A stretch of 64,000 bases of DNA from Flabesymbios commensalis (GCA_964017125.1 OZ024902.1:59259346-59323345); one strand, 5' to 3'; shown: positions 10,509-22,083, counted from the first letter of the stretch. Notes: generated by a model not told the origin, from the letters alone. A program made the numbers and translations.

Positions 10509-12740
10509 TTGAATAAATCTACAGGAGGATACACAGTTACTGAGTTACAATGTTCAATCAATCAATCCATAAATAAATCAACCAATCAGTCAAAAAATGT
10601 AAGTAACTTCTAAATTACAAACTGGGTTTGTAACTTGAATCAACTTGTAACACAGTCATAATGTATACAAATAACCCAGTCTTTAAATTTATCTTATTTT
10701 TTATAATATTTATACAATAGTTTAAGTTACATTTTTCCACATAGGGGCCTAACACTTTTCTCAATTGAAGGCTAAGACGGATCCATCCTGATGAAAGATT
10801 TGAAGTCTTCGTGGTGTTCGACCCTGTAAAAGGGTCTCGTAATGCTTGTAACAGGCTCTTAGTACAGCGTCGAAGCGACCACATTTAATGTTTTTATATT
10901 TTTTGCTCTGGGAGCAATGCCGTAGGGCCCACATTGTAACGGTGTCGGGATGCTGCAAGCCGAGGCCATGCAGTTAAATGAATATTGTCTGCAGAGTTGT
11001 AAAAAAAATAAAAAATAATAAAAAAATCGGAAACACTAACATTATAAGTTTGCATGTGTACATGAATATATGGATTACCACATACATGTAATTATATTTG
11101 GGCTCTGCCCAAATATATTGGTTTCTCTTTCAATCTTTAATCATATTGTAATCACTTGTAAAGTGAGCAGATACCACCTTTTGGCTTTGCACGGCAGTAG
11201 GCCTAACTAGGTACCAATTGGTGTACATGTCGGGGGATTCTCCATTCATTGCCAGGAGGGTAAACAGGGTGCCCCTATGTCCAGATCGACTCCACTCTTT
11301 AGTCTCTAGATTTCATAATAAAAATACATTTATCTAATGTTTCAATTCCGGGACAGCGTCGCAGAAAGTGGCCCAATATTGAACTAATATTGTGTATTTG
11401 GTATGGACGGTTGAAATCTTTTAAAAGCTACAATTAAAATAACAGTTGCAATTCTATTCAAACACAAAATGTTGAATTAATGTTGTTTTAATGTTGGGCC
11501 AGCGTCGCGGATGGTGATACCACCTTAAGACAACAGAGATACAAGTCAATGTGTGTACTGGGCATTCTGAATGGGATTCCATTTGACAGACAAATATATA
11601 TATATTTAAAAGTGCAAAAGCGCAGTGGGGACTTCTGAAATTTGAAGTCTAAAATTACTGTTCAGAATGGCTACCAAAAAACTCATACGCGAAATTCCAA
11701 TCAATCTGTCATAATAAAAATAACCCAACAAAATTCAAAACGGACGCCATAAAAACTCATCAAACCTGGCCCAAATATTATTGTTACTTGAAAAGTCACA
11801 ATTCATGTCTTCTTAGTAGTTGTCGGTATAATATAACACATCTTTACACAACATGTAAGATGGAACACTCAAAATCCAAATGATAGGACTCTCTCAAGCT
11901 CTCTCACGAGAAAATTATAGCCAAACAGCCAGCTTCTAATAAAATGTGGCCCGCCTGGTTATAGGCCTATTGGTTTGTATGATTACCTATAACTAACGTC
12001 AAACAGTAAGACATTAGATAATGTCACGTAGCCAGTTCTATCCAGCAACAACAATAAATGTGTTGTATAACAAGATGGAAGATCAAAGAGAAATATATGC
12101 TGTTTGCACTACTAGCTGCTAATAATTATGCCAATTTACATGGTGTTGTACATCTCGAACGTTTAAAACTGACAAGATTGTCACTTCTCCAGGAGCATCC
12201 GTATGCAGACACCTTTTGTGAAAACTAAAATGAATATCACAAAGATGATATTGAGATTCTTAGAGATCCTTAGAGATCATATTTATTACTGAAATTCACA
12301 CAAGAACTCCACAAAACTAATAATGGAGAAAATACATTGAACATATACTCGAAAACATTATGTGTGATGTTCAGTGGGTGGGTAGAATGGCTAATAAGCA
12401 GGGTTGCCACAAAAATGTAAAAAAATCGTGACTTTTCACGACATTGCATGACTGAATTGGCATTTATCAGGACTCTTGAATGACACATAAGAACAAACGG
12501 CGATGTTTTAATTATTGAATCATGAACTACGCTACTAACAATATTTCGAAATTGACAAAATCATAAATTATTACAGTAAAAATGATATAAATAGCTGATA
12601 TAAATGACACACGTGACCATCATGCTGTTGGTATGATGGTCAAAAGAAAAAGTGATTACTTTTTCATGACTTTAGTGAAGTTAGCTAAGATCACGACTTT
12701 TTAATGACATGTCGTTCTTAAAAAGTCATTACTTGTGATG
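10509..12740. other. Non-coding DNA with small repeats
   Basis: No gene is recognised. A short perfect hairpin (TATTTGGGCTCTGCCCAAATA) lies at 11094-11114. A GAGCAGATACCACCTTTTGG-type word at 11166 recurs in degenerate form near 19395 and 25895. Most of the rest is AT-rich and anonymous. Confidence 0.4.
11461..11563. repeat. Degraded palindromic MITE
   Basis: ACACAAAATGTTGAATTAA, TTGTTTTAATGTTGGGCCAG, CGTCGCGGATGGTG and GTGTGTACTGGGC appear in family order. The right arm is much decayed. Confidence 0.55.
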
Positions 12741-12758
12741 TTTTTCATGCTTTCAGAC

Positions 12759-13186
12759 CTCCCCAATGACAAATTTGCTTTCATGGCAGACAATTACGTC
12801 CCTTTTGATGACGAGAATGTCAACTATCACTTATTTTATGTATTAAATGTACCATGAACAACGATTTTTTCTGAATTCCAGCAACAATGTTGTTCAACGT
12901 CATATAATGACCATGAATAAATTGAAACATTCGAAATAACTCGCATGGAAATTGGATGATAAGGCTGTCCAGCACATCCCCGTTTAAACTGCTGAAGTAT
13001 AACAATCTTACTGCATCGCATGATGAGAAATACAAATTGATATATGACATACTTTCTTGCTCAGCCCTCATAACAAGACCCAACTCCAGGACCATTATTT
13101 GCACCGGACCCTGTACAACAGCACAGTTATATGGTAAAGAGATACATCCAGTCGAAACAGACTACCTCAGCTTGACAACTGATTGA
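12759..13186 (+). pseudogene. Possible coding remnants, unidentified
   Basis: Two nearby plus-strand frames look more protein-like than their surroundings. The first follows a good acceptor (TTTTTCATGCTTTCAG, ending 12758). It reads LPNDKFAFMADNYVPF and continues to a stop at about 12854. The second, about 12926-13186, reads through NSHGNWMIRLSSTSPFK, has an Asp/Lys/Tyr-rich middle and a CTGPC motif, and ends at TGA. The two frames are not joined by obvious splice sites. I do not recognise a family. They could be exons of a secreted protein, decayed host-gene remnants, or chance. They lie 2.4 kb upstream of the discoidin-like gene on the same strand, but no link is shown. Confidence 0.22.
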
Positions 13187-13296
13187 TAATATATCCATTT
13201 CATTCACCTAGAGGTGGATACTTTTTGAACGTATAAATTTACGCTGATATGATTGACATACCTATATTGACGTTGAGTTGTGTAGGCATACTCGTC

Positions 13297-13490
13297 CAAC
13301 CCTTTAAACCTTCGCGATGCATTAAAGCATCATTTCGCGTCTCTGAAGCCTAGTGTTTAGCAGTATATTTTTTCATTTGTCACCTCTTCAAGTCATTTTC
13401 ATCCACTACAAGTCGATGATTGCGACAGCAATTCGCGGCTTGTAGTGGATGAAGATGACAGTGGTATATTCAGGCTTGAAAGGGTTAAGT
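13297..13490 (+). repeat. MITE with conserved central palindrome (CATCCACTACAAG family)
   Basis: A 68-bp palindrome (13392-13459) has arms TTCATCCACTACAAGTCG and its complement around TGATTGCGACAGCAATTCG. It is flanked by ACCCTTTAAACC on the left and GAAAGGGTTAAG on the right, which look like short terminal inverted repeats. A reverse copy lies at about 59560-59880, and a GATGCATTAAAGCATCAT block is shared as well. Confidence 0.75.
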
Positions 13491-14903
13491 GGAATATGTT
13501 GTTCATGAAGTTTCTGTGTGATCGAGTATCAAGATGTCATCAATAAAGAACACGCTAGCAAATAAATAGTTCATTCAGATTCAAATGTTATCCACCGATC
13601 CAAGATAATTACCCACTGAATGTAAACAATGGCAATCATCATGATCACATCATTTGCATGCAATGACATCAAATTATCTTTCTGACCTTCCCTGAACCAA
13701 CCCTGTGATGTCTGAAGTCGACCAGCGGGACCATCTACTCTCAGTGGTCAGGTAGTCCTCAGCATATCTTCAATATTGACTTTCTATCTTGATTATTATT
13801 GACTACATTCCCATAAGCTGGTTTAAATATAATTGATGGCCTGGAACTGTCGTTTTATATTTTTGATCATTTTACTGTGTGTGTAAAATAAAACATAAAC
13901 CAGTTTTAATATTGGAAAATATCTGGAAAAAATTATTCATCAGATAGTCTTCATCATATCTTCAATATTGACTTTCTATTTTTATCATTATTGATTACAT
14001 CACCATAAGCTGGTTTGAATATAATTGGTGGCCTGGAACTGTCGTTTTATATTTTTAGATTATTTTTCTTAAAACTAGAAAATATCTCATGCAGTTATTA
14101 CGCCGATAATAAAGGTGGCACAAATGTAGCTAAATAAGTGTCATTTTTCATCGGACAAAATAACCTCGAATAACTAAATTTTAAGGTGAAGCTGCAAAAA
14201 TAGGTTCAGAGAGAGTGTTTGATATGTGCCTTTTTGGAAATGTCTCAAAGCAGCAGGCTTTGCCTATATGACAAAGATTATTGTCTTTTGCAACAAAGTG
14301 AACGGTTCTAGCATATTTTGCATGTTAAGCTGCATTACTCTCATGCAGTTCGTAATGAATAAATAAAGGGTGCAATATTTTATTTACCTGTTTACACCGC
14401 CCGCCGTACATTGTCCGGGGACTAAACACAGTGCTCTGTGTATCTTCCATTGTCGTTGTATACAATGACGGTGGTCATTTTATATTCTATTCATTTCAGT
14501 CGGCTGAATAAGTGTCATTTTACATCGGACAAAATTAACTCGAATAACTAAATTTTGAAAATAAAGTTGTAAAAAGAGGCTTAGAGAGAGTTGTTGCGAC
14601 AAAGTGAACGATTCTACAATATTTTGGAGGTACGTGTGCCATCGACCATTGCTGCCAGTGTATGGAATGATGGCAATCATTGTGTATTCTATTCATTGCA
14701 GTAGGCGGCGAGTGCTAGTAGTTCTAAGCAAGTATCCTTGGTAGAAGTAGACAAACACACACATGTATGGGTTTGTCTGTGGAGATTTATCCTCAGTGTA
14801 AGCGAGAAGACACATTATCTAGGACAGTAACAGGAAATACAGACAGAGTCAGGCACACATCATTAACTGATACTGTATAAGAAAGAATAAAGGCAAAAGA
14901 AAA
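13491..14903. repeat. Non-coding region with two local duplications
   Basis: A block (ATCTTCAATATTGACTTTCT through GGCCTGGAACTGTCG) occurs at about 13768 and 13952. A second block (AATAAGTGTCATTTT, CATCGGACAAAAT, CAACAAAGTGAACG) occurs at about 14133-14320 and 14507-14620. Copies are diverged. No gene is recognised. Confidence 0.6.
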
Positions 14904-14963
14904 AGAAGAAAAAGAAGAAGAAGAAGAAGAAGAAGAAGAAGAAGAAGAAGAAGAAGAAGAAGA
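14904..14963 (+). repeat. (GAA)n microsatellite
   Basis: An uninterrupted run of about 18 GAA trinucleotides is preceded by a purine-rich imperfect tract (AAAGAAAAAGAAGAAAAAG). Confidence 0.95.
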
Positions 14964-15059
14964 AATGTTTATTTGATCAATACCATTGTGAAAAAATATA
15001 AATTATGTAACACCTCAAGATTACTCCCAATAAGCTAAAAAAACCGCTGGCATGGAAGC

Positions 15060-15550
15060 CACCTTATTATAAATAATATAACAAGTCAGTAACACATCGT
15101 TCATAGTGACTGACACCGCATAAGAGAGATTACTAGAGGCAGAGCAAGGCCCACATCATTCACTGACAGTGTGTAAGAGATAATCGGTGCAGAACCTAGC
15201 CCACCCCATTCACTGATACTATGTAAGGCAGAATAGAGGCTCATTCACTGACATTTTTAAGAGAGAATGGAGACAGAGTCAGGCACATCTCATTAAAAAG
15301 AGGTAGAGACAAGGAAGACTCATTTACTGATGTAAGAGAGAATAAAGGCACATCTGAGGACATCTCACATACTGACTGTACGTATGAGGGAAAAGAGGCA
15401 GAGCTGAGCTTATCTCATATGCTGACTCTGTGTAAGAGAGAATAGAGGCAGAGCTGAGCACATCCTGTACACTGACTGTATGTAAGCGAGAGTAAGGGAA
15501 ATACAAGCACATCGCATTCATTGACTCTATGTAATATCTAATAGAGGTAA
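15060..15550 (+). repeat. Degenerate tandem repeat, about 60-bp unit
   Basis: About seven loose units share TGTAAGAGAGAATAGAGGCAG, then AGC..CACATCTCATTCACTGAC. Units vary in length and sequence. The array ends just upstream of the discoidin-like gene and could lie in its promoter region. Confidence 0.65.
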
Positions 15551-15621
15551 TAATCATATTGTAATATCAGGTATACCCTTAATAGGCCAGGTGCGATAAG
15601 GCAGTTATATCAATCATAGTA

Positions 15622-16467
15622 ATGGCAGGGTTATCCCTGATTATACTAGTATGTCACTGTATTATATGGCTGGTAGCCGGTACATGTGAAATCACCACCA
15701 CAGAGCAGTTAATGGCTCTGGTAAATGATACCTATCCATTATGTCGTAATTTAGATTTCACTTCCGAGCTCCTTATCTGTGACCGTGATGAGAATGATAC
15801 GTGCGGTCAACCATGTCCTGATGGAGCCTGGAATAGAACATGTTACCCTACAATGACACCTTTCTACCAACGACACTTCACTTGCGTTTGTAAACCGTCT
15901 TTCACTGGCGATGTGGCGGTCACGTCCTGGTCAGGATGGAAAGAAATAAGCCCTCCAGCTGGTAGATCCTATTTTGGCAGACAACTGATGATGGAAGGGG
16001 AATGCATCGCTCTTGAATTGAACATGGTGTGGAGGTCTGTAGTATCAGGCTACAATTTACCTGATAGTGTCTTCTCCGCGTCCCACCTTCTATCTGTCAG
16101 TTACGCAGCCTACAAAGCACGTGTAGATAACTACTGGACTGATTTCGCATGTGCCTGGGTAGCACCAGCAACTCCAGGTCCTTATCTTGAGATCGCTCTG
16201 CCTAGATCGTACAAGATCATCGGAATGTACTTCATGAAAGCAGCTTGCGGCCTTGTCCCGAAAATAATCTCTGTGACCACTGGCCCTGACGAAAGTTCTT
16301 GGGAGGACGTTGTCATTGAGGAGAACATATCTGCTCAGATTGTAGTCTATAAGACTGCCTTTGTCTCGTTCCCCGGAGTCTACACCACGCGGTACTGGAG
16401 AATTATTATACTAAACTCCGTTGACTCTCCAACAGTTAAATGCGACCTCGTTACTATTGCCATCTGA
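15622..16467 (+). CDS. Secreted cysteine-rich protein with discoidin (F5/8 type C)-like domain
   Basis: A single uninterrupted frame encodes 281 residues. Residues 1-20 form a hydrophobic signal peptide (MAGLSLIILVCHCIIWLVAG). Residues 22-90 are Cys-rich (C22, 41, 53, 61, 65, 74, 88, 90) and end in CVCKPSFTGD, like the tail of an EGF module. Residues 125-281 resemble a discoidin/F5-8C domain: an opening Cys (128), DSVFSASHLLS, an AYKARVDN block, PYLEIALPRSYKIIGMY, a GPDESSW strand, and RYWRIIIL before C274. Potential N-glycosylation sites are N35, N58, N71 and N235. Discoidin domains bind glycans, phospholipid or collagen outside the cell, so an extracellular adhesion, lectin or recognition role is inferred. 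The first Met opens directly into the signal peptide, which supports this start. Being intronless suggests a small single-exon family or a retrocopy. The fold assignment rests on motif pattern only. Confidence 0.82.
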   Translation: MAGLSLIILVCHCIIWLVAGTCEITTTEQLMALVNDTYPLCRNLDFTSELLICDRDENDTCGQPCPDGAWNRTCYPTMTPFYQRHFTCVCKPSFTGDVAVTSWSGWKEISPPAGRSYFGRQLMMEGECIALELNMVWRSVVSGYNLPDSVFSASHLLSVSYAAYKARVDNYWTDFACAWVAPATPGPYLEIALPRSYKIIGMYFMKAACGLVPKIISVTTGPDESSWEDVVIEENISAQIVVYKTAFVSFPGVYTTRYWRIIILNSVDSPTVKCDLVTIAI

Positions 16468-16515
16468 GAAGAATTCGCTCACGCCATCATAAATATGATA
16501 AAAAGTTACCTCTTT

Positions 16516-16587
16516 CAGTGCAGGGATAGACTTTGGACGTCAGATACGGACGTCAGATTCTGACGTCCAACGTCTATCCCCGCTCTG
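16516..16587. repeat. Palindromic element, GGGGATMGACTTTGGACGTC family
   Basis: The arms CAGTGCAGGGATAGACTTTG and CGTCTATCCCCGCTCTG enclose repeated GACGTCAGATWC words. The element sits 49 bp past the discoidin-like stop codon, so it may lie in the 3' UTR and fold in RNA. A cleaner copy is at 18991-19078 and a half copy at about 18444-18495. Confidence 0.75.
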
Positions 16588-17154
16588 AACTAATTAACTA
16601 TTAGAGCGTTAATCACATCTAAAGCCGTTTTAAAGCTTTAATTTCCCCTTAAACAATTCTGTTGAGGGAGAGATAAACGTTAAATTCGCTGGATTTGAAT
16701 ATATTGTGATTCAAATTTATTGTATGTGATTGATTTTTACCCACTTGAAAGGGGTAGGGCCTACAAATTTAAATTCTATGACTGTGTAATGGTTAATACA
16801 AAATTATCTACGAAGGGTCAGTATTGATACCACTGAAAAATACTAAACAAAAGCTCCGTAAAATGACCTGTGATTTTAGGAGCGTATAGTTTGTACAAGC
16901 ATATTATTCCATATAGTCTTGTAACATTAATTGTCCACAACTTGAATGTCACATTATTAGTATTAGAATATTCTTTTATCTTAAAATAATAGTAGCGTTT
17001 TTTCGTGGGTTTACTGGGATGTGAAATTATGGTAAAATAATACAGAATCATTTAATGGATCAATAAAACTTCGATAGCGCCTAAATCCTCAGCGGATGGA
17101 GCTCAGATGCGCATACATAATTAGAATAGATATTTTTCAAAATCTAGGCTAAAA
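16588..17154. other. AT-rich flank of the discoidin-like gene
   Basis: No gene is recognised. AATAAA occurs at 17062-17067 within TCAATAAAACTTCGATAGCGCC, which resembles a LINE/SINE tail on the reverse strand, so it need not be the poly(A) signal of the gene. Confidence 0.4.
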
Positions 17155-17400
17155 CCAGCGTTGGGGTAAATTATAGTTGTATTTTTTCATAATGAAATTG
17201 TTTTTTTGCATAATTATTTGTAATTGAATAAAATAAGTCATTTTTTTAAACAGTGTAATTGTAATTCAGTTTTTATATATGGTAATATATATTATATATA
17301 TAGTATATATTAATGGTAATTATAATTGTAATTGAAAAAAGTATGAGTAATTGCTCATTATATTTCAATTACAGATCAATTACACATCTACTTTTTTCTT
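17155..17400 (+). repeat. AATTG-word element (GTTGGGGTMAATT type)
   Basis: Opens GTTGGGGTAAATTATAG and continues as dense TAATTGTAATTG / CAATTACA words with a TATATA core. Relatives begin GTTGGGGTCAATT at about 27972, 30790 and 45729. Confidence 0.6.
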
Positions 17401-17562
17401 ATTCAAATTATATTCAATCACACTTTTTTTGTGAATTGTACTTGCTGTCAGCTTATAAGTTTCAAAACAACTTCTATATGTACATATGTAATACATGACC
17501 GCAATTGAGTATTGTATTTACCACATTAGATGGATGACCACGGATATTAGAGCAGCGTTCGT

Positions 17563-18246
17563 CCAACATTGCGCCAATTTCGGGCTAAAATGTTTATGCG
17601 CAATTTTGAACATAAACATGATTATTTCGCAAATTTAAAAACGCATTGCGACAAAGCTAGCACTTTAAGGCTTACCTAGCATTCTGTATGCGTTAGGCAA
17701 CAGTGGTGGATTGACCATGATTTGATTTGATTTTAATTTAAACTTTAAACAGCTTTTCAGCTTATTGACGGGCATTACTGTGGTAATACATGAGCTCAAC
17801 TCTCTGAAAAGAGGAACACACCATCATATTATAATTCACATTTATATAATCTTGTCATTCTCAATATTTTTTTATCCTTTTTTAAAAATACTTCTCTATA
17901 TTTCCCAACATTGCGCCAATTTCGGGCTAAAATGTTTATGCGCAATTTTGAACATAAACATGATTATTTCGCAAATTTAAAAACGCATTGCGACAAAGCT
18001 AGCACTTTAAGGCTTACCTAGCATTCTGTATGCGTTAGGCAACAGTGGTGGATTGACCATGATTTGATTTGATTTTAATTTAAACTTTAAACAGCTTTTC
18101 AGCTTATTGACGGGCATTACTGTGGTAATACATGAGCTCAACTCTCTGAAAAGAGGAACACACCATCATATTATAATTCACATTTATATAATCTTGTCAT
18201 TCTCAATATTTTTTTATCCTTTTTTAAAAATACTTCTCTATATTTC
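17563..18246 (+). repeat. 342-bp tandem duplication, apparently identical copies
   Basis: Copy 1 (17563-17904) and copy 2 (17905-18246) both start CCAACATTGCGCCAATTTCG and end CTTCTCTATATTTCC. I see no mismatch. The event is recent, or it is an assembly artefact. Confidence 0.9.
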
Positions 18247-18990
18247 CCCCCATATTTTCCCATTTTCCCTTCTGTAAAACCTAATCTCTTGCCTTCCTCT
18301 TTGTTTCCCCTTCCTATTACCACAAGTTCCAATTATATTGTACTTTTCAAATTGTTCCCATGATAGTGCCAGGTATACCTCATTCTTATTCAACCCTAAA
18401 ACCCGTATTGTTCTACGGTCATTATAAATACTGTTTACTCTTCCAGTGCGGGGATCTACTTTAGAGGTCAGATTCTAACGTAAAAAGTCAGTCCCATAGT
18501 GATATAAGGGTTAATACCTGCAAGTGAAGACCCGTCGGTTCAAAGGAGGTTCAACAGGGAGCGGGGCCACGAATGAGCTAGAGCAGGAAAGCCAGATCTA
18601 ATAGATTAGATTTAAGTAATTGCCGGAAGGATAAAATTATTGAGCATTACGACTGCACGGACGCAGGCAAAACGTTCCACAAGGCTGGACCGGCTATAAA
18701 ACTATAAAACAATACATTATCAGTCACACTTACAAACACAACATATGTAGCACCTGGCATCTAAACTACAACATGTATGGCCTACATTAGAAGAACGAGT
18801 TGATTCTGTCTTAATATAAGCTAGTCAAACATTTGACCATGTTAACCTTTGAAGCGCTGAATTAATTTGTAAAACACATCGCAACCTAGGGTGTTTTTTT
18901 AATTTGAATTCATGATGTCTTAGTTAGCTCTTTTCGATTCATTTGAATACCTATGTTATGGGTCTACCTCCATTAGAAATATTTTTACTT
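18247..18990. other. Non-coding DNA with half a palindromic element
   Basis: About 18441-18495 carries one arm of the GGGGATCGACTTTAG family (CCAGTGCGGGGATCTACTTT). Nothing else is recognised. Confidence 0.45.
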
Positions 18991-19078
18991 TTACAGTGCA
19001 GGGATCGACTTTAGGCGTCAGAATCTGACGTCTACAGACGTCAGATTCTGACGACTAAAGTCGATCCCCGCGCTGTAA
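18991..19078. repeat. 88-bp near-perfect palindrome, GGGGATCGACTTTAG family
   Basis: Begins TTACAGTGCAGGGATCGAC and ends GTCGATCCCCGCGCTGTAA. The interior repeats CGTCAGAATCTGACG around ACGTCTACAGACGT, so smaller palindromes are nested in the larger one. Flanking AAGGGTTAAAGGG is typical of short-TIR MITEs. Confidence 0.85.
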
Positions 19079-19228
19079 GGGTTAAAGGGACATGCCCAGG
19101 TCTATAATCATAAAAAATCGGTGATTTATTTCAGCTAAATAATATGACCATATGATGTAAACATGCCCATAGACTAGAACTGCAAAACGTTTTTTACTTT
19201 TTCTATTGTGCATTCACCAGGCTAGATA

Positions 19229-19298
19229 TAGACGACGAAATTCCTGATTTCTAATTATTGACAAGCATGTCAAAATTAGAAATACGGGAATTTCGTCT
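19229..19298. repeat. 70-bp palindromic element
   Basis: The arms AGACGACGAAATTCC..GATTTCTAATT and AATTAGAAATACGGGAATTT..CGTCT surround ATTGACAAGCATGTCAA, itself palindromic. It is a separate family from the neighbour at 18991. Confidence 0.8.
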
Positions 19299-19605
19299 CA
19301 ATATAATAATCTACTCCAAACCACACCCACTTGGTCATTTCGTTATAGAGTAATATGACTAAATGACGCCTGTCGATTGGTTGGAGCTAAGCTAAAAGGC
19401 AGTATCTCCAGATACTGCTTTTTGGCTTTGCACGTGGTCCGAAAATATTTATCGCACACGTGAAGTAGGCCTACTCTGTATCATGACCACCGATTACAAA
19501 TGATTTACTGCTTTCCCTCAGATGTAGGCCTACAGTTAGAAACCATGTTTTACGTGCTACGTGCTTAATGTGCTACGATTAACTGTTCACACTATTAAAT
19601 AATTA

Positions 19606-20640
19606 TCACATGTAATAACAAATTGGCAATGTACTAGCAAATTGACATAATAGGCCTATACCCGGTAATTATTAAGTGATTTGACCTAAACACAAGTCGT
19701 CACTTGAGTTGTTCATGATACATTGTTTCTGTGATTGAAGTTGCTGTGATTATTAATATAGTGTCGCTTTGTAGTAACTTTAGTACACATTATTCAGTTT
19801 TATGTAGTAATGCTGTAGAATCTTGATTTCATCTCACGACTCTATCAATGCATTTGACTTATTTAATCAGTATAAACTCCAACACGTGTTTAAACTTAAT
19901 ATCGTAAGGTTTATGATGGTGCTTCTCCTTAAAGTGCATCTTGTTACTGCTCTGGTTCTAAGCTCGTACCAAGTAGCCTACCCCTTGCTCGAACTAATCT
20001 GCCCCCGTCATTAGCATAGGCCTACATGGACCTCGGGGACAGGGCCGGGAGATAATTCCCGACGCCCGGCGGGTCGCCGGTAGACGGCGGTCCCTAATAA
20101 AGGCGAATAATAGTTATAGTAGAATATCTATATTTACATCATAATCATTGTTTGGATCAGTGCGAATCTTTATATGAACTGATACATAAGTAGAAAAATA
20201 CAGCATAATTCTTCTATACATAGGCCTATGCGTGCGTGCTGGCCGCGTATAGCGTATCCAGTATGCATGTTGTAAGTAATATTTCACTCGTTTGTGTGCG
20301 GTCTCTTACATTTGCAATTCTTCCTTAAAGTAGGTAAAGTATTAATATACAATATGACTCATCAGTACGTGATTCCAGGTGGACGAAAATTTGAATTATT
20401 CAATTAAGCACAGGAATGGTCAATGTACAAGACTACAATGCTATTTAAGGTAATGGGCTAAGATAAAACTGATCTCACTTTCAAATATTAATGTATCAAA
20501 TTTAATAACAAATTGGCAATGTACTAACAAATTGATATAATATAATTATTCAATGATTTGACTTGAACACAAATCGTCACTTGTTCATGATACATTGTTG
20601 TAGAGATAAGATTGAAGTTTATGTGCTGTGGTTAACTGTT
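19606..20640 (+). repeat. Diverged direct repeat about 890 bp apart
   Basis: AATAACAAATTGGCAATGTACTA with downstream TGATTTGACYTRAACACAA, TCGTCACTTG and GTTCATGATACATTGTT occurs at 19614-19745 and 20507-20625. Between the copies lies a GC-rich patch (20037-20095) with CCCGGCGGG words. No gene is recognised. Confidence 0.65.
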
Positions 20641-20789
20641 ACCACGTTTCATAATTTTATCAAACGTAATTTTCTTTTTTTCTTTGCTACTGTTATAATG
20701 CCACGTTATTACTTCTGCCAAGTAGTGATGCTTTTGGTCGTGTTTGTGTGTTTGTTTGTTTGTCTACATGATTACCTACAAAGTAATGA

Positions 20790-21712
20790 ACAAATTTGCA
20801 TGACGCTTTTACCAGAGGTGTATCTTGAGCCTAGAACCAATCCATTAGATTTTTAGGATGATCTGGATTACGATCCGGATCCAGGATCCGAATTACGTTC
20901 TGGATCCAGAATTTAAAAATATATATTCGTGTCCAAAATTTCGCAGAATGTTGGCCGAAAGTTAAGAACGTTTGGGGAAACTTGGGTATGTTTGAAGAAG
21001 ATTTTGGGAATTTCACAAATTTGGCATTTGCCAATGTCTCCTAATAGTCGTCAGTCGGTGAGATCTCCACTTTAAAATAAATGAGATACGACCCAAATCT
21101 ATTTATTTTGTGGTCAGGCAGCCTATATATATATAAAAATTGGCTATGAACAAACTGTAATGTGAGATTAGTCATTATCCATTAAATTTTCATATTACGA
21201 TCAGTTAAGTTGCTATAGTAAAAAGTAAATTAGTGTTCCATCATCAAATCTGTTAATGAAATGTATCACGTTATGATTTGTATTTTGCAAATAAATTTCA
21301 TGTGTTATGTGTGAATAAACGGCTGTTAAATAATAACTAGAGAGTCAGTCAGAGACTACATACAAACCTCCGCGAAAATTAATTATCATAATCCGGATCC
21401 TGGATCCGGATCGTAATCCTGCCATTCCTATTATGTAATGTATCGGTCCTTGGTGATGCCTCTGGTAAAAGTATCATCCAAATTCGTGAGATCCGGATCG
21501 GATCCGGAGCCTATTTCACTGGAAATCTTAACTTTGATATATCTTACCTTTCTTTTATTTCCATTAGAAAAATTGAATTCAATCTTAACTTTTCTAACAG
21601 AAATCAATACAACGTTAACATTAGATGTTTAGTAAATTGGGCCCCAATATCTAATCGATTGTTCCTTGGCCCGAGACACACCTCTGGTAAACGCTGCATG
21701 CAAATCAGTTGA
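20790..21712. repeat. Outer inverted repeat around the GGATCCGG element
   Basis: ATTTGCATGACGCTTTTACC..AGAGGTGT at 20792-20818 pairs with ACACCTCTGGTAAACGCTGC..ATGCAAAT at 21675-21703. A second partial arm, GATGCCTCTGGTAAAAGT, lies at 21456. The arms are imperfect, so this is an older fold-back that the inner element sits within. Confidence 0.6.
20865..21420. mobile_element. MITE-like element with GGATCCGG-rich terminal inverted repeats
   Basis: The left terminus GGATTACGATCCGGATCCAG (20865) is matched by the right terminus CTGGATCCGGATCGTAATCC (ends 21419). The TIR is about 33 bp and carries stacked GGATCC/ATCCGGAT words. The interior of about 490 bp has no transposase. Another GATCCGGATCGGATCCGG cluster follows at 21491. 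Confidence 0.75.
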
Positions 21713-22083
21713 TTACTTTTCAAATATTTTGAGGGACGAACAGAGAGGCATAGGCCTACAAACAAACCAACACTCACCTGCGCGTGCCAATGTTGTCAGT
21801 CATTGTAAATGTGGACCTGAACAAATGTTGATTGGTCCTGGTTGTAATCTAATAAAGCACATTGTTGTTACCTTGTTTCTTCTCAATAACATTATCGTGA
21901 TTAACAGGATATAATTATTAAAATATTTAGCCTGTAGACGGTACTATCATTTTGGGGTAAAACTAATCACATCATGCCATTACTCTTAGAAATTACGAAA
22001 ATACACAATTAGTCCAGGAATGTTAGGTTTGGAAATGGAAAAAAATAACATAAAGCTGAAAATTTTAGGATGTGTTCAGAATG
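21713..22083. other. Non-coding DNA
   Basis: Nothing recognised. Confidence 0.4.

Noticed and set aside
10000-10512. 170-residue plus-strand frame and overlapping minus-strand frames in the GC-rich block
   Set aside because: They arise from stop-poor GC-rich palindromic DNA and have no start context, domain or splice signal.
20563-20856. 97-codon hydrophobic plus-strand frame
   Set aside because: AT-rich and overlapping a diverged direct repeat; no signal-peptide-like organisation or splice support.
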